DNA of 64,000 nt from Akebia trifoliata. Taxonomy: Eukaryota; Streptophyta; Magnoliopsida; Ranunculales; Lardizabalaceae. Below are positions 36,101 through 48,296 of this stretch, piece by piece; the stretch's first letter is position 1; every line of letters begins with the position of its first letter. The translations under genes and the position numbers were made by a program. The DNA lies in contig CM030713.1 of the NCBI GenBank assembly GCA_017979445.1, forward strand, positions 25,465,163-25,529,162. Direction: 5' to 3'. A model generated the notes under the pieces. The model was given only the letters and a program-made list of their open reading frames with translations, did not search any database and had not been told where the DNA came from.

Positions 36101-39100
36101 GCAGTCATTTTTCTCCATCAAGTTTGCTGTTGATATCACTTAGGCCAGGGTTGGTGTCACCTGCATGAACCCCATGCATTTTCAGCCTTATGACCAAATG
36201 TCTTGGATATTGCTGAGGCTTATATCCTGTGGTGGAGTGTAAAGACGATTTTTTGTATCATTTCTAATATCCACTTGACTTGCTGAGATTTAGTGAAAAT
36301 TCAGAGTTGGGGTCTCGGACCCGTAGCTCAATTTGTTGAAATATTGCAATGCAACCATGAGGTCGGGGTTTAAGTCCAACTTATCTTGTTTAAAAAAAAA
36401 AAAAAAAAATCAGAATTGACCTTTTTTATAAACAAAATAATTTTATTAAAAATAAACTGACCGGTTGAGATAACCAGCCACAATACAAGAAGAAAGAACA
36501 AACTAACAAAACAAGTACAGTGCTAATACTAGCGTAAAGCATCCCAACGAAACACAAAATCTTCAAAGAACACCACTTTGAAATCATTGTTCAATTTGCT
36601 CTCAAAGAACAATAAACCTAACACTTCCAGAATTATGTTTTGAAGATCCGAATCAGGGCCATTGAAAACTCTTCGATTTCTTTCTCGCCATGTTACCTAG
36701 CATACGATAAAAGGGTTAATGGACCAAAGGTATTTCTACCCGAGAAAACGTAATGGTTCCACTCTTGAAAAAGAGACTAAGACCAAAGATGGAAACACCC
36801 AAGAGCAATAAAAAACACCCAAACAATGGTCCCAGATTTTATGAACAAATTGGCAATGAATCAAAATGTGAGACACCAATTCCCCACTCCCTTTTCAAAT
36901 GGAACAAAAAATTGGACCAACAAAGCCCTTAATCATTAGATTATCAAAGGTTAGAATTTTACCAGAGGCCGCCAATCAAATAAAGAAAGACACCTTTGAT
37001 GGGACCCACTGGAAAAAAAGATAAGCCATGTATCGTCAAAGAATCACACAAGGATCTTACCTAGAAAATTTTATCCTTTGTGCAAATCCACACCCTCTTA
37101 TCAAGATCCGACCGCTCTACGATAGTCTAATCAAGCATGAAAGTCAACTCTGCCAATTCCTAAATTTCCCAATCATTAAAGCCCCTTCTGAATCCAAAAT
37201 CCAAAGATTCGAAGTATTCATAAAGGCAGCTTAGAATTGAGCTTTTCTTTATCAGTTACAACTTAAAATACAGTTGATTGAACCAATTTATCTTATCTTT
37301 TTTTTTGATAAAAAAAAAAATCACTGCCATCATCAAAGCCTTGTCCCAAGAAGTTGGTGTTGGCTGAGCGAATCCTGCTCCTTCATTCAATTCTGTTCTT
37401 TTCCCTCTGATGTAGTAAGTAAGGTGTCAGGGTGCTATGTAGAAGAAACCCTCATATACAAAGAGTATCACGCGAAAAAACGGCTTACTTAGTGAAAGAG
37501 CTTAGGCTCCCAATTTGATACGAAATGGATATCTAATCATGAATCATAGAATGGTGGATTAATGATGCTTAGTTGTGTTATTCTTCTCAACTTTTAGGTA
37601 GTACATTTTTTGAAAAATTTCTGCATTAATAGGGCTTCTGTTTTTTAGGAAATTTCCATGCATGGTGTTTTATTTTATTTTCAATTCATATTTAAAATAA
37701 TTTTTGTAAAATTTTAATCAAATTGGGCATTTGAAACAAACTGTGTTTCAGAGATAGGATTAACATTTTCTGGTGGAGCTGCAAAACTATTTGACCTTGA
37801 AAGGACACTTTGTCGGTTGTTTCTTCTTCCTTCTCTTCTCCCCTCCTATGGTAGAGTTTAGGGTAGAGTAGTTGAACATAGTAGAACTCGTAGTGAGACC
37901 CCTTGGCACAATCATATAAAATGTATCCTTAACAACTATACAAGGGAATTGTGAGATCAGAGTTGACAAAGTGTCCATTGTTCATTTTTAGCTATTCCAA
38001 GAGTTCTGTTTTAATTTATTTTTAAAATGTAGAACTTTTGATACTACTCTAGATGCTTTTGTTAGGTGAGTGATAGTATTCTAAATACACATCTAACGTG
38101 TATGTATTAAAGTGGTCTTTCATGAACATGTTCTTACAATGTCCTTTTTTTTTTGTTGGTAATTTAGTAAAAACTCAACTATAGTTTCCCATGAATTCTC
38201 TTCTCCTCTCTCTTTCAATAAGGAAAGCTTTTATCAATGAAGGATTTCTATTAATTTGTTCTTACAATGTCCTTTTAATTTGTACTAATTCTTGAATTTT
38301 CACTGGTGCCAGTATTAATCTTTTTAGAGCCTTTCTATTAAATCTTCTTGCTCTTATCATTTGTAACAACTGTGGATGTCTCTAGAGAATCATTGGAGGC
38401 TTCTTTGTATCATAGGCGTGATACAACAGGAATTACTTTGCAAATATTTTAAACTACTTTTGTTTCAACTATCAAAAAGCGAAACTAGTCATCACTTTCA
38501 ATATTTACTTCTAGAAGAAATTGAATAATAAGTTGCCTTTTCAAAAATTTAATACATTTTCCTGTTTTGTTGCTTTAGTGACATTTGTGTTTGATTTTGC
38601 AGCACTGCTCTTGAGTTTGAAATTGGGGGTGGGAGGAAAATATCTGATTTCAGCTCTGTGCGGTTGCTTTATTCAATAGGGATTCAGGTGATTGTAATTA
38701 TCTAGGAAAGCATAAGTTTGAATTCTTCTCACATTTATACTATGCTTTTAAGTTCCTTATTTCTGGCAAACCCACATATGCAGTTTGACATTTTCTTGTC
38801 TTTCGTATCTCTATGATGGAAAATTGATATTCTCGGAAGTTCGAAATGAGTTATGCTGCTACAATCTAGAGATACCAACGTAATTCTGTCAACTAGAAAT
38901 TTAGTTCGTTAGTTACATACTGACAATAATAGAACCAAGATCGAGTATTTGGAGTGTAAATTTAGCTTTGACATTGTGGAAGGAATGCCAAGAGATGGCT
39001 GAGATGGTTTGGGATGTTTAATGAAGGCTGATTACAATCCTAGTTTGAAGAAATGTTCAAGTTGAAGGTCCTAAAAGAGTCTGGATGGAGATGGTGAAGG

Positions 39101-42100
39101 AAATTATGAGTTCACTCTCAATAACAAAAAGACTTGGCTACTGACAGAGTTGTTTTGTTCCATGTGCAAGTTGGTCGAGGAGTTATAAATGATATTGTGG
39201 TGTTGCATATGCCTTGTGGACACACTTCATGTCTTTATTTCATTACTTTGGGTTTTTTCTTCCATCGGTCCACTTGCCTTTTGAGAACTGGCTACACTGG
39301 GTCTTATGGGAAAAATAGAATTCTTTTGCTTTCTTTTGTGGTGTGCCAGGGTCTGTGGAAGGGGAGAAACAACCGAGTCTTTGAAGGGAAAGGGCAATTG
39401 GTTCACGATCTTATAATCATCATTTTGGTTTTTTTTTTTAAAAATCTATTTTAATGTAAGTTTGAGGAATTTGAAGGAATATTCTTTGAAGTCCTTATGT
39501 TTAGATGAGACTCAGTATGTAAGCCAGAAGTCTTACTTTGGCGTTATCTTTGTATTCGCGATGGTCATCTCAAACATTAGATCATTTATTTCTTTCCTAA
39601 TTTTTTTCCTTAAAAAATGGGTGAAAGCCAACCCCAAAACTTTGGAATAAGGCTTTGTTAACATTGTTATGTAGTTACATAACAACAAAAGAATGAGTTA
39701 GGTACACCTTGGTGATTTACATTTTGGTTGTGATGGACACTTATATTGTCTCACTTTGTAAGGGATGAAGATGAGATGGCGGATTACTTCACAAAAAGTG
39801 GTAAACAGAGACTCCATTTCCTCACTCTCGTCACATTTTTCTTAAATATGATATAACCTCCTTACCTTGCGGCAATGAATGTCCTTTTTTGTCATTCTTT
39901 GCAACCCCATTACAAATATTTATTCAGGTGTATCAACTCCATTTCCTCACTCTCGACACATTTTTCTTAAAAATATTTATATATTTTATGCCTTGAATTG
40001 TCACGTATTTGTTGGATGGGTTTGACACATTTTACTTGTGTTATCAGGGGATTTTTTGGAGATTTGAGCTCCATCGTGGAGGGCAAAAGCTAATCATTCC
40101 TGTAAGCTTAATTCCATCTTTTCACTTGTATGAATCTTGTATATTACGTAGGTTCCTATATGTTTTTTTCTTGAACCCTAGCACTTCTTGTAACAGAAGT
40201 TTGTTGTTTGGGCATTTTATTCCTTTCCAAAATAAAGTTTGAGCTTTATTTCTCAGATCTAGCGTTTAGTTAGTTGCTGTAATTTCTCAGATCTAGCGTT
40301 TAGTTAGTTGCTGTAATCACAATGCCTTGCTTCCTTGGGCCGTATAATAGACAAGGCCATCCAATAGGAAAAAAATATGGAACTCCTTGGCTGTTTTTGT
40401 GGTTTAAAAAAAAAAAAAGGATCCGCATGACAATTTGAGGCAACAAAGATTTAGTGGCTTCACTCTGTTCAAATTCTTATTGTGGCAACCACTTCTCTAC
40501 CAGGATCAACACATCCCTGTTGAAATTGAGCAATACTTAACAGACTGTAATTGATTTGGGGCACCTTGAAGTGTAAACAACCATGACATAACAATGTAGT
40601 TCTTTGTGCCATACTTTTCACACCCGGGATCACTTGCTGCTGTTTCCTTGATAATTCCATTAATATATTAAATTTTTGTTGCTTGAGATCCTAGACGATT
40701 GGTATAATTCAAAGTTGTTTTTGCTATTTATCTTGATGATATGGATCATCCATTGTGGGGTTTTTGAGATTATTCGAACTCTAAATAACTTGTCCTTTCA
40801 CACCAGGCCCTGAAGACAAAGCATTTCACATGATAGAACAATTTTGATCAGTAAAAAAAAATATTAAAAATGGGAAAATAAGGGAGGTCGAGATGACCAA
40901 CCCGAGTACAAGGATAGTAACAGTAACAATGTGAAAATATTACAAACCCTATCTCACTTGACTAGGAAGTCCTCGAAGAAGACACCATTGAACTCCTTAA
41001 AGATTTCAACCAAAAAAAAAAATAGAATACCCATAATAGAGAAGGACAACTCTCTATTGTCTTGGTCTTGTCCTTTGAAAATTCTATAATTTTTCTCCTC
41101 AAATTCCCCGTGTAATTGCAACAGGTGTTAAACTCCTGATCAATCTCTTTGAAATATGCATTGTTCTATCACACGATAGAACAATGCATTGTCAAGATCA
41201 CTTAACAGCCCGACCCATTAATATTGTACAAAGTCGGGATTAATCAATAAACATGGCAAAAGAAGGCACACATGGGAGGAAAGAGAGAAGGGGGGAGGGG
41301 ATGGGCATTGGGGAAAAAACATGTTTCCCTTGATTCTTCCCAGAATTCACCAAACCACTTTTGAGTCAAGTAACTTGGGTGCATGTCACCGATGATGATG
41401 GTGTTGGAATACCATTTCTAATTGACAAGAAAACTGGAAATTGCTGTCCTTTTCTTTTCCAAGTTAGAACAGAAACTTACAATGAAAAAATCTCGGAACG
41501 GCTAGAAGTCACATATAGTACAATTGTGACATTAATGGGGAAACAAGGGAGTCATGTAGTTGGGGCATGCAACACTCTAACAATAGATGTGGCTTTGGAC
41601 AGAATGTTTCAGTGCCAAAACCAGAATGAAACATCGACTGTGAGACATTGAGTATTCAGGGTATGTTTCAGTTGAAACCGTTTTAGTTTTTCTCCTAACA
41701 GAAACATTGCCTCGAAATGAAATTTTAAACCTGGATTAGAGGATAATTTTACTAATCCTATGTATATGGTATATCATGTTGGGAACCTATATCTATCCAT
41801 TATAAAATCTTGAGAATTTGGTATCGGTGTATTACTAACTCTAATTTAGCTGTAGTAATACAGGGGAAAGGAAATATCGTGTGTGTGTGTGTTTTCCCAC
41901 TAGTCAATTTTCATATGGTTTCCAAGGTGTGTTTTCTCATTTCTGTTTTGTGTTTTCCCTGAGATGCTTGCCTAAAAGACTAGCTTTTTAGTGTCACTTT
42001 GCTCACTTGTGGAATTTTTTGTACATTTCCAGTTATCTGTTATCATTTTTTTGCAGATTTTGCTTTCTAGGCAATTGAATCTGGTCATTGCAACTGGAGC

Positions 42101-45100
42101 ATTAGCGGTTCCAACATCACTCTATTTTCTTCTCAAGGTTCCAATGAACATCCCACTCTTTTTTTCCTTCAATTTTTCGACTACTTTGAGTTATTTTACT
42201 ATTTCCTAAATTTGATTCCTTTTAAACCTACTGCTGGTAACACTTCTAAAATATATTATGAGATGCTAATTTGGTATTTGGAGAAGCATTGAGCAGTAAT
42301 TTTAGAAAATTCAACTTGAATTAGAATTGTTATCATAGTCATAATGCTGGTCTGTCAGATTTTATATCATCAGATATCTAGTTTAGGGGCACAGTGGTAT
42401 TTTGTGTTATTGACTTATTAGTGGCATTCTTGAAAATACTATCTTCAAGTAATTCGTTTTAGAAAATACCATGTTGGAGTGTGCATCTCTTTCTCTCTCT
42501 CTCACATTCTTCTCCACTGCTCTCTCTTACCATAGTTTTCTCTCTACACTACTTGTCTTCCAAAAGCGGACCCATTTTCCTTTACCTACCTTAGACCCAT
42601 TGCTTCCTTGAAATTCTGGAATCACCTTAGAAACTCCATACCAAATCCCACACCCAATTGGAGCCCGATCGTCCCCACTTTTCCAACCCAGCTCAAATTC
42701 CCTGTTTTTTCCCCACATCAAAATGTGATAACTAGTTTTCCAGCAGTGCTATATTTATCATCCTCATGTTTCTAAACCCATGCCCCCCTTTCTTTTTGGT
42801 CATAAATAAATGCTTGCAGTTTTTGTGAAGATTCAGGGTTGAGCAAGAATACTTTTGTAGGAATAATTAAATCCAAGTATGTTTAGTGTACAATGGCTTG
42901 GGAGAATTGGCCGAATAGTTGGTCCTATGGTTGCAATGCGTGGAAGGGAATATATAAGTTGTCTTCTGAGTTTTGTAAGCATATCCACTTCAAGGTGGGA
43001 AGAGAGTACCTTTTTTTGTTTTTTGGAGGATCGATGGTGCAGTGAGGACCCTTTGCATGTGGTTGCTCCTAGATTATTTTCGATGTCTTCTAAGATAGAC
43101 ATGCTTGTGTCTAGTTTTATGACTTCTGATGGAGGGTATCAGTCTTGGGAGATTCAGGAAGTTGCATCTCTCACCAATCTTTTTATCTTCCTATGTTTGA
43201 GCTCATCTGGAAGAGGATTACATGACTTGGACTTGCAGTCAGGATGGTAAATTTTCTGCCAATTTTTTATTCTGCGTTGGAGGAGTGTGGTGATCCTTGT
43301 TTCCTCGCATCTGTTATTTGGGATCCTAAGATTCCATTAAGGGTCCTTTTTGTGGACAAACGACTTTGAACAAACTCTTAACATATGATCATCTTAGAGC
43401 TAGGGGTATCATTTTAGTTGGTTATTGTTTATAGTGTAAATCAAGCGGAGAATCGGTGAATCACCTCCTTATCCATTGTGATTTTGCCTGAGAGGGTGGT
43501 GTCATTTTTATCTCTTTTACATTTTTTTTTTGGTGTTTTCCCATCTCGATTCTTCAATTATTCTGAAGCTGGAGGCCCTCTGCTATGAGTAGTAGGAAGG
43601 GGTTTTTATGGAAGGATTTTTTTATGGAAGAAGCAATCTCTGCAGAAAGTAATTATTTGTATCCTTAGTTTTATTTTTTTTCTGGTGTAAGTTGTTAAGG
43701 GAGTTTAGAGGTACCTTTTTCGAAGATCTTCGCTTTAGATGGGCTTTGATTTGTAATTGTAGTTGCTAACCTTTAGTTGTAATGTCTTTGGAAGTCATCC
43801 TGCCCCCTCCGATCAATAAAGTGCTCTCATTTATCCAAAAAAATAATAAATAAAAACTTCATCAATCTTACATTTGACAAAGATTAGTTCAAGTTATCAT
43901 ATTTACTTTGTGTTGTACTTTTGCCTCTATGGTCCAAGAAAGGGTCTTAGCATATCCTTCCTTTATTATTTTCTTAGGATGTTGTCTGCCATTTGAAGGT
44001 TTTTTAATGCTGCCTGATCTGTTTTTATGAATCATGGAATAATTTTCTTTTCATGCATACAATTTCAATGGAATTATATAGCCCAAATTCCAAAAGCAGT
44101 GGCATGATCATGATTATTGACTGTTTTATTTCCTTTGAAAATGTTTTTAATTTTCCGTTCTCCTGATCTGAATGGGAATGATTGATGTGCTGGAATTTAA
44201 GTTTTGGACAACATTTTTCTTTGGCTAACAAATATCCTTTTGACTAAGATGTATTAATTCTGTTTCCATATGCATGTACAGGTGTTTGTAGTCAAACCCT
44301 TTTACCTTAAGAGGGAGAGGCAAAAGGCATTAGAGAAGATGGAAAAATCTTCCGCTCAGGTATGGGATATTTATATTTTATACTCCTGAATTTTTTCCCC
44401 CATTAAAAGTACTTTTTTGTTAACTTTGTTTTTTTTTTTCCTGGATTTAAAATTTTCCATCCAATCTATTTTCCTACGTTGTTTTGTGCTATTGTGTTAT
44501 TTTCGTTTAAGGAATTTTATAAACTATGTATGTAAAATCCATCTACATGAAGTGGGTACCCCCTTTAAGCTTGTAACTGGGAAGCTTGTGTAGGCATGGC
44601 CATATAATTTGCATTAAGTTTATTGTCACTGTAACATTCACCGCCCTCAACGTGAATCCTAAGCATACATTTCATTTCACTCGTGCTAGGACATAACGTA
44701 AAACACGGTTCTAGACAAAGTGAGAAGAAAGAAGTGTGGAAACATGAAATGGAGGAAGAAGATTTGTTTAACCGGCCCCAAATCTTTAAGATAAGGCTTT
44801 GTTGTTGTTTTATGTAGGCATGGCCATATAATTTGCATTAAGTTTTTGTCGGTGTAACATTCACCACCCTTAACATGAATCTTAAACATACATTTCATTT
44901 CGCTCCTGTTAGGACATAACAGAAGATGTGGTTCTAGACAAAGTGAGAAGAAGTAAGTGTGGAAACATGGAATGGAGGAACAATATTCTCTTAGCCGGCC
45001 TGAATCTTTGGGATAAGGCTTTGTTGTTGTTGTTGTTGCTTCAAATGCCTTCTTGACCCCATCATATATCTTATGACACCAACAATATGAAAGAAATTGG

Positions 45101-47251
45101 AAAATTCTATTTTTAATGATAAGTTTGTACTTTGGGGTCATCTCATCCCCTTTTTTAATAATAAAAAAAACTAAACTTATCATTAAAATAAAAAAAACTT
45201 GAAAACTCATGTCTAATTTTTAACTATGTTTTCTATTTATTGCCTTCAATCTAGTGCTACTTCTTATTGATGTGGTATGTATTGTTACTCAATCGGGTGA
45301 CCATCTAGTAAAAAAGTACCTCTATTTAAGAGCATCTATCATAATTTTATTTTATCGACTTCCAATAATGAGCTGATGACTTATTTGAGTTTATAGATTT
45401 TAATCATTTGAAGATGATTGAATAAGATTTAGGTCAGTTCTCTGAATTAAAACATGATAAACCTTGAGGCTGCTACTACAAATATGGACTGGGTGAAATT
45501 GAGTGCTTGCATGGTCTGTAGATTTCAATCTCAATTTTTTTTTCGTTCTTACTCGCATGGACCACAAGTTTGTAAGAGTGGCATTTTAGCATTTTTAGTG
45601 GCCCCAGCACTCCAGAACTTAAGGGACTTGAAAACACTTGTAGCTGAAGCTATATACATACCTGGACCATGTACCTTAGATTTAGTGCTATATATTAGAG
45701 GAAGAAGATAAATCATCTTTATTTGGGTTGGCTTAAAGATAAGAGGAAAAATGGGAGGAATGTTTTGGGGAATGGGCTGGAATTTTTTTTTTTAAAAGAA
45801 AGATTTTATATGTTCAGCTTGTATGTGGCCTATAGAGTTGTAGTATTGAGTCTTAACTCCAACAAGCCTAAGATTGCTTTTATTCACCCTTTGATCAATG
45901 AGATAATGCACAAGTGATCTCAGCTTCTGTTAAAATATTTGCAATTGATGAGGATTGGTTCTATGTTCAGTGTTCCATGTCCTATTTTGAAGCTTTTGAG
46001 ATGTGTTTGTCTTTCCTTGGCCTTAATTAAATATGTTGAGGTGTAGTTATTTATTACTTGCGATTTTTTCATTTTTTAAAGTGGTATCCTTTGTTTTATG
46101 CAGGTTCAAGAGGCAAGGGCAACATCTGAGAAAGCTCAAAAATTATTAGAAAATGTGGCCAACAGAAAGAGAAACAAGCAATTAGAAACAGGCGGACTGG
46201 TAATTACAAAAGCTGTATATGGAAACCACAAAGCTTTTAAGAAAAGGAATGGATCAAGAGAAGCAGATGATGAGGTGGCATCACAAATCCTGGATGTCAC
46301 CTTACCTTTGAACTTTCTAGTGAGTGATTCTGGGCAACTCAAGGTATGTTTAGTTTTACATTTTTTTCCGTTGCCTGCATGACTGAAAGAGTCTAAGCTT
46401 TTGTCCTTATTACTACGGATAGAATTAGAAATTGAAAATTTCAAAATAATGACTAATGAGGCCACTCTGATCGCATTACATGCATAGAAGTCTTAAATTA
46501 TATAATATGGTGTACTTCTCTAGAAGTTGAAATGCCATATTTTGTTTATATTACAATAGATTAATTATAACTACATCCCAAACTTCTGTCGGTTTATTTT
46601 TAGATTCTGTATCTTTTATTAATGGTTGTATTCGAATAGTTCCGTTTAAGTTGAACATGAGTAAATATAATTAACAACATAGTTTACAAGATCTTGAATA
46701 TCTGCATGTCGTGGATGTAAGCACATTTGTATGTAAAAGCAATGCAAACTAGCATAGATGAATCAAATATGTGCCCACTAGTCAGAATGTTACTGGCCTA
46801 CCAAGCCTTGCATTTCAAGGTTCAGTCCCACATTTTAATGGTCTTAGAAGCTAATGCAGAGACTTGATCCATTGGTCTATAGGGTAACACCAGACCTGTC
46901 TCAACAGTGAGCATGCTATGAAGTGGACTGCCATAAACATTCATAGTCTCTAGTCATATGGTTTTCCATTTGTTTGTGCAGCTTCACAAAGGTGTAAAAA
47001 AGTCGGGTATTATGGGCTTCTGCGATCCATGCCCCGAAGAACCCAAGCTGTTGTATGTGGAGTACACTTACGGTGGCAAGAGATACGAGGTTTTTATTTA
47101 TTTATTTTGTAATTATTTTTCTTTTATTCTGCTGTTGCAGCTATACTACATATTGTTGAAGGATGTAATGTTGTGTTGGGTTTATTGTATGCAGGTGACG
47201 GTGGACGACTATGCCGAATTGTTGATACCACAGGAGGCGCACCAAGCCTGA
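27130..47251 (+). CDS. OWL1: OWL1/DNAJC11-like J-domain protein, complete, 13 exons
   Basis: J-domain co-chaperone of the DNAJC11 type. Exons: 27130-27273, 29019-29305, 29917-30114, 30223-30337, 33702-33788, 35149-35237, 38603-38687, 40048-40101, 42057-42137, 44282-44359, 46104-46343, 46982-47089, 47195-47251. They join in frame to 540 residues, about the size of Arabidopsis OWL1 (At2g35720). The ATG is the first after an in-frame TAA 21 nt upstream. The J domain (about residues 11-80, [20 protein letters not shown]) has the HPD motif at 40-42 and is split by intron 1. The middle is Gly/Ser-rich and beta-prone. A hydrophobic segment (about 361-386, [18 protein letters not shown]) precedes a charged helical stretch (389-431) and the DUF3395 C-terminal domain. 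Family knowledge: Arabidopsis OWL1 is needed for very-low-fluence light responses, while animal DNAJC11 sits at the mitochondrial outer membrane with MICOS. Which applies here is open. Donors of exons 1, 9 and 12 are GTT-type. Confidence 0.96.
27311..27887. repeat. Nested tandem duplications in OWL1 intron 1
   Basis: A segment starting GGATGTAAATTTT at 27314 recurs at 27603 and carries the same landmarks (GCAAGATTTGTTGG, GGCTCAAAATGGCGATCCGA, CGTGTTTGGTGATT, TGAGCGTCTCTC). Within the second copy a 52-bp unit is itself doubled (27685-27736 and 27737-27788, one mismatch seen). The duplications lie just downstream of exon 1 and do not include it. Confidence 0.85.
30335..30895. repeat. 278-bp tandem duplication spanning the exon 4 splice donor of OWL1
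   Basis: Unit 1 begins at AATGTACACTTTTTGTC, which contains the exon 4/intron 4 junction (AAT then GTACAC). Unit 2 begins at 30613 with AATGTACGCTTTTTGTC. Both then carry TTTTGTTATATTATTTTCAG, CATCAAGGAGACC, CTGTTGCGTGTATGAGGCAG and GCCTCTGAGGCAAGG, and end near ATATGATTTGAAAAAT. Intron 4 therefore holds a second donor-like GTACGC about 278 bp downstream of the true one. The exon body itself is not duplicated. Confidence 0.9.
32300..32545 (+). mobile_element. LINE 3' tail in OWL1 intron 4
   Basis: Plus-strand translation near 32380-32460 gives [20 protein letters not shown] followed by WELLF, the C-terminal signature shared by the other LINE tails in this window. It ends in a short A-rich tract at about 32540. 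The LINE is 5'-truncated. Confidence 0.65.
32560..33640. other. Unidentified 1.1-kb segment of OWL1 intron 4
   Basis: This part is less AT-rich than the rest of the intron and gives two overlapping minus-strand ORFs (32599-32802 and 32799-33074). Neither resembles a family I know, and there are no terminal repeats that I can see. It could be an old transposon, but I make no call. Confidence 0.4.
33841..33864. repeat. (AC)12 microsatellite in OWL1 intron 5
   Basis: Twelve uninterrupted AC units, likely to vary in length between individuals. Two homopolymers follow in the same intron: a 15-base C run at 34115-34129 and a 12-base G run at 34707-34718. Confidence 0.95.
35412..35593. mobile_element. 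GGTTTAAA-type MITE in OWL1 intron 6
   Basis: It starts (CAT)GGTTTAAAGTTTC and ends near TTTTGAAACC. Inside are TCAGTTGAGAC-type palindromic blocks and GGAACAAAATATTGA. The copy at 54539-54697 starts with the same 13 bases and also has GAACAAAATATTGA, so both belong to one small non-coding family. Confidence 0.6.
36310..36410 (+). mobile_element. tRNA-derived SINE, family A copy 3
   Basis: GGACCCGTAGCTCAATTTGTTG is an A box, ATTGCAATGCAACC follows, then GGTCGGGGTTTAAGTCC is a B box, and a run of about 18 A ends the element. It is the best-preserved copy of the family also found at 5440 and 17895, and lies in OWL1 intron 6. Confidence 0.65.
36425..37230 (-). mobile_element. 5'-truncated LINE in OWL1 intron 6
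   Basis: The minus strand reads [30 protein letters not shown] and [17 protein letters not shown], the zf-RVT end of a plant L1 LINE. Its tail abuts the poly(A) of the SINE at 36310, so two retroelements meet tail to tail. Stops break the upstream part. Confidence 0.75.
39290..39450 (+). mobile_element. Weak LINE 3' remnant in OWL1 intron 7
   Basis: [20 protein letters not shown], followed by EGKG, resembles the GLWRERNNRIFE block of LINE C-termini. The surrounding plus-strand frame is open for 106 codons (39134-39454) but has no other family feature. Confidence 0.45.
40248..40315. repeat. Perfect 34-bp tandem duplication in OWL1 intron 8
   Basis: ATTTCTCAGATCTAGCG...GTTGCTGTA occurs at 40248-40281 and again at 40282-40315 with no mismatch seen. 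It is probably a recent slippage or repair event. Confidence 0.9.
40843..41110 (-). mobile_element. LINE 3' tail in OWL1 intron 8
   Basis: Minus-strand translation gives [15 protein letters not shown], the shared tail signature, about 150 bp inside an A-rich end (T-rich on the minus strand) near 40850. Confidence 0.65.
42860..43855 (+). mobile_element. 5'-truncated LINE (zf-RVT end) in OWL1 intron 9
   Basis: The open frame at 42879-43250 includes [20 protein letters not shown], then [10 protein letters not shown], the standard RW-x-G/S-x-PL-x(4)-PRLF block downstream of LINE reverse transcriptases. Broken frames follow, ending in [16 protein letters not shown] near 43700 and an A-rich tail at about 43840. 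It lies in the same orientation as OWL1. Confidence 0.8.
44591..45055. repeat. 224-bp tandem pair of SINE-like units in OWL1 intron 10
   Basis: TAGGCATGGCCATATAATTTG starts units at 44591 and 44815. Each unit ends in GATAAGGCTTTGTTGTTG, and the second runs into (GTT)n near 45020. A GGATAAGGCTTTG stretch with TTG repeats is a known 3' end of plant tRNA-derived SINEs, so these may be two copies of one SINE side by side. A lone GGAATAAGGCTTTG occurs at about 39645. Confidence 0.65.
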
Positions 47252-48296
47252 ATTACGTCCAGCAGTATAAGATTTAAATTGAAAGAAGCTGGGTCACCTC
47301 TAGCAATTTTGCATGCACTTGTCATGCCTTTTGAGGTAAACCTTTAGTAGAGCCACACTTTGCCAATTTGTCACCTTGTTTCTCCTGGCATGTTGAGCAC
47401 AACTAAGCCATTGATATAATCTTTTGCATATTGTTACATGTAATTGATGCTAATAATGTCATTATAAAAACTTCACATTCTTGCTTGTCGGTCCATAAAC
47501 AGTAAAAATCTCGCAATTTCTTACTGGGTACTGTGTTTTCTTTGAGGGTGAGTCACGGTTCCATAACCTGTGCTCTGCACACATTGCATCCAAGATTCAA
47601 ATCTCAAACAAAACGACCGTTGATCTAGATTTGGAGGATGTATTAATTTTCCTGAGTGATGGGTAATTTTTTTTTTTTTTTGTATGGCTGTTCAAGCCAT
47701 TTTATAAGTAATGGTGATTTGAATAGAGAGAATCTCATTTATGAGCCTCATGGATACCCTACAATGGTGCCCAAACTTGAGCTTAATCTTGACCTTGAGC
47801 ATACACATGAGATAGTCAGATCCGAGATGGAAGACATTATTGAGGATCCCTTGTAGAAGCTGGTAAGACTTTCACACGACTTTACCTGATCTTGTATTGG
47901 TAATGATCTCAATCGCATTGAACGATTTGTAAATTGGTGTATATTTTAATAAACTGGCAGTTTTTCTTCGGAGGTCCGAGAAAAAAAAAATTATATTCCT
48001 CCAGTTTTTTCTTGAGCACTTATTTAACTGGAGGCCCAAGTATTTGTGATGCCTACATTTAGCCTCAAATCTACCGCCCCACAGATGTTTGGTAATTCGG
48101 CCACATCGGTTATTTTTAATGTCAATTTCCTCAGGTTATGGGAACATCTGTGATTCACATTGTAGGGATGTTGTGGGTACATTCTATACAGGTGGTTCAC
48201 AAGTCATATGGGAAGCACCCAGACCTAATGAGTTCGGTTTGGGTCTGGACTCTGGACTCTGGACTAAAATGATCTAGATCCATCCCTATTAACTAT

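Noticed and set aside
39134..39454. A 106-codon ORF in OWL1 intron 7 as a nested gene.
   Set aside because: Only a short block resembles a LINE C-terminus. The rest is unrecognisable and lies between correctly spliced OWL1 exons.
30338..40047. OWL1 introns 4 and 6 are 3,364 and 3,365 bp, and introns 5 and 7 are both 1,360 bp, which suggests a block duplication.
   Set aside because: The contents differ: intron 4 has the 278-bp duplication and a plus LINE tail, intron 6 has a MITE, a SINE and a minus LINE. The exons are not repeats of each other either. The lengths match by chance.
47656..47856. A 66-codon ORF just past OWL1 (PKLELNLDLEHTHEIVRSEM).
   Set aside because: It has no recognised family, it begins at a poly-T run and no splice partners were seen. 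It could be a retrocopy scrap, but I cannot support a gene.
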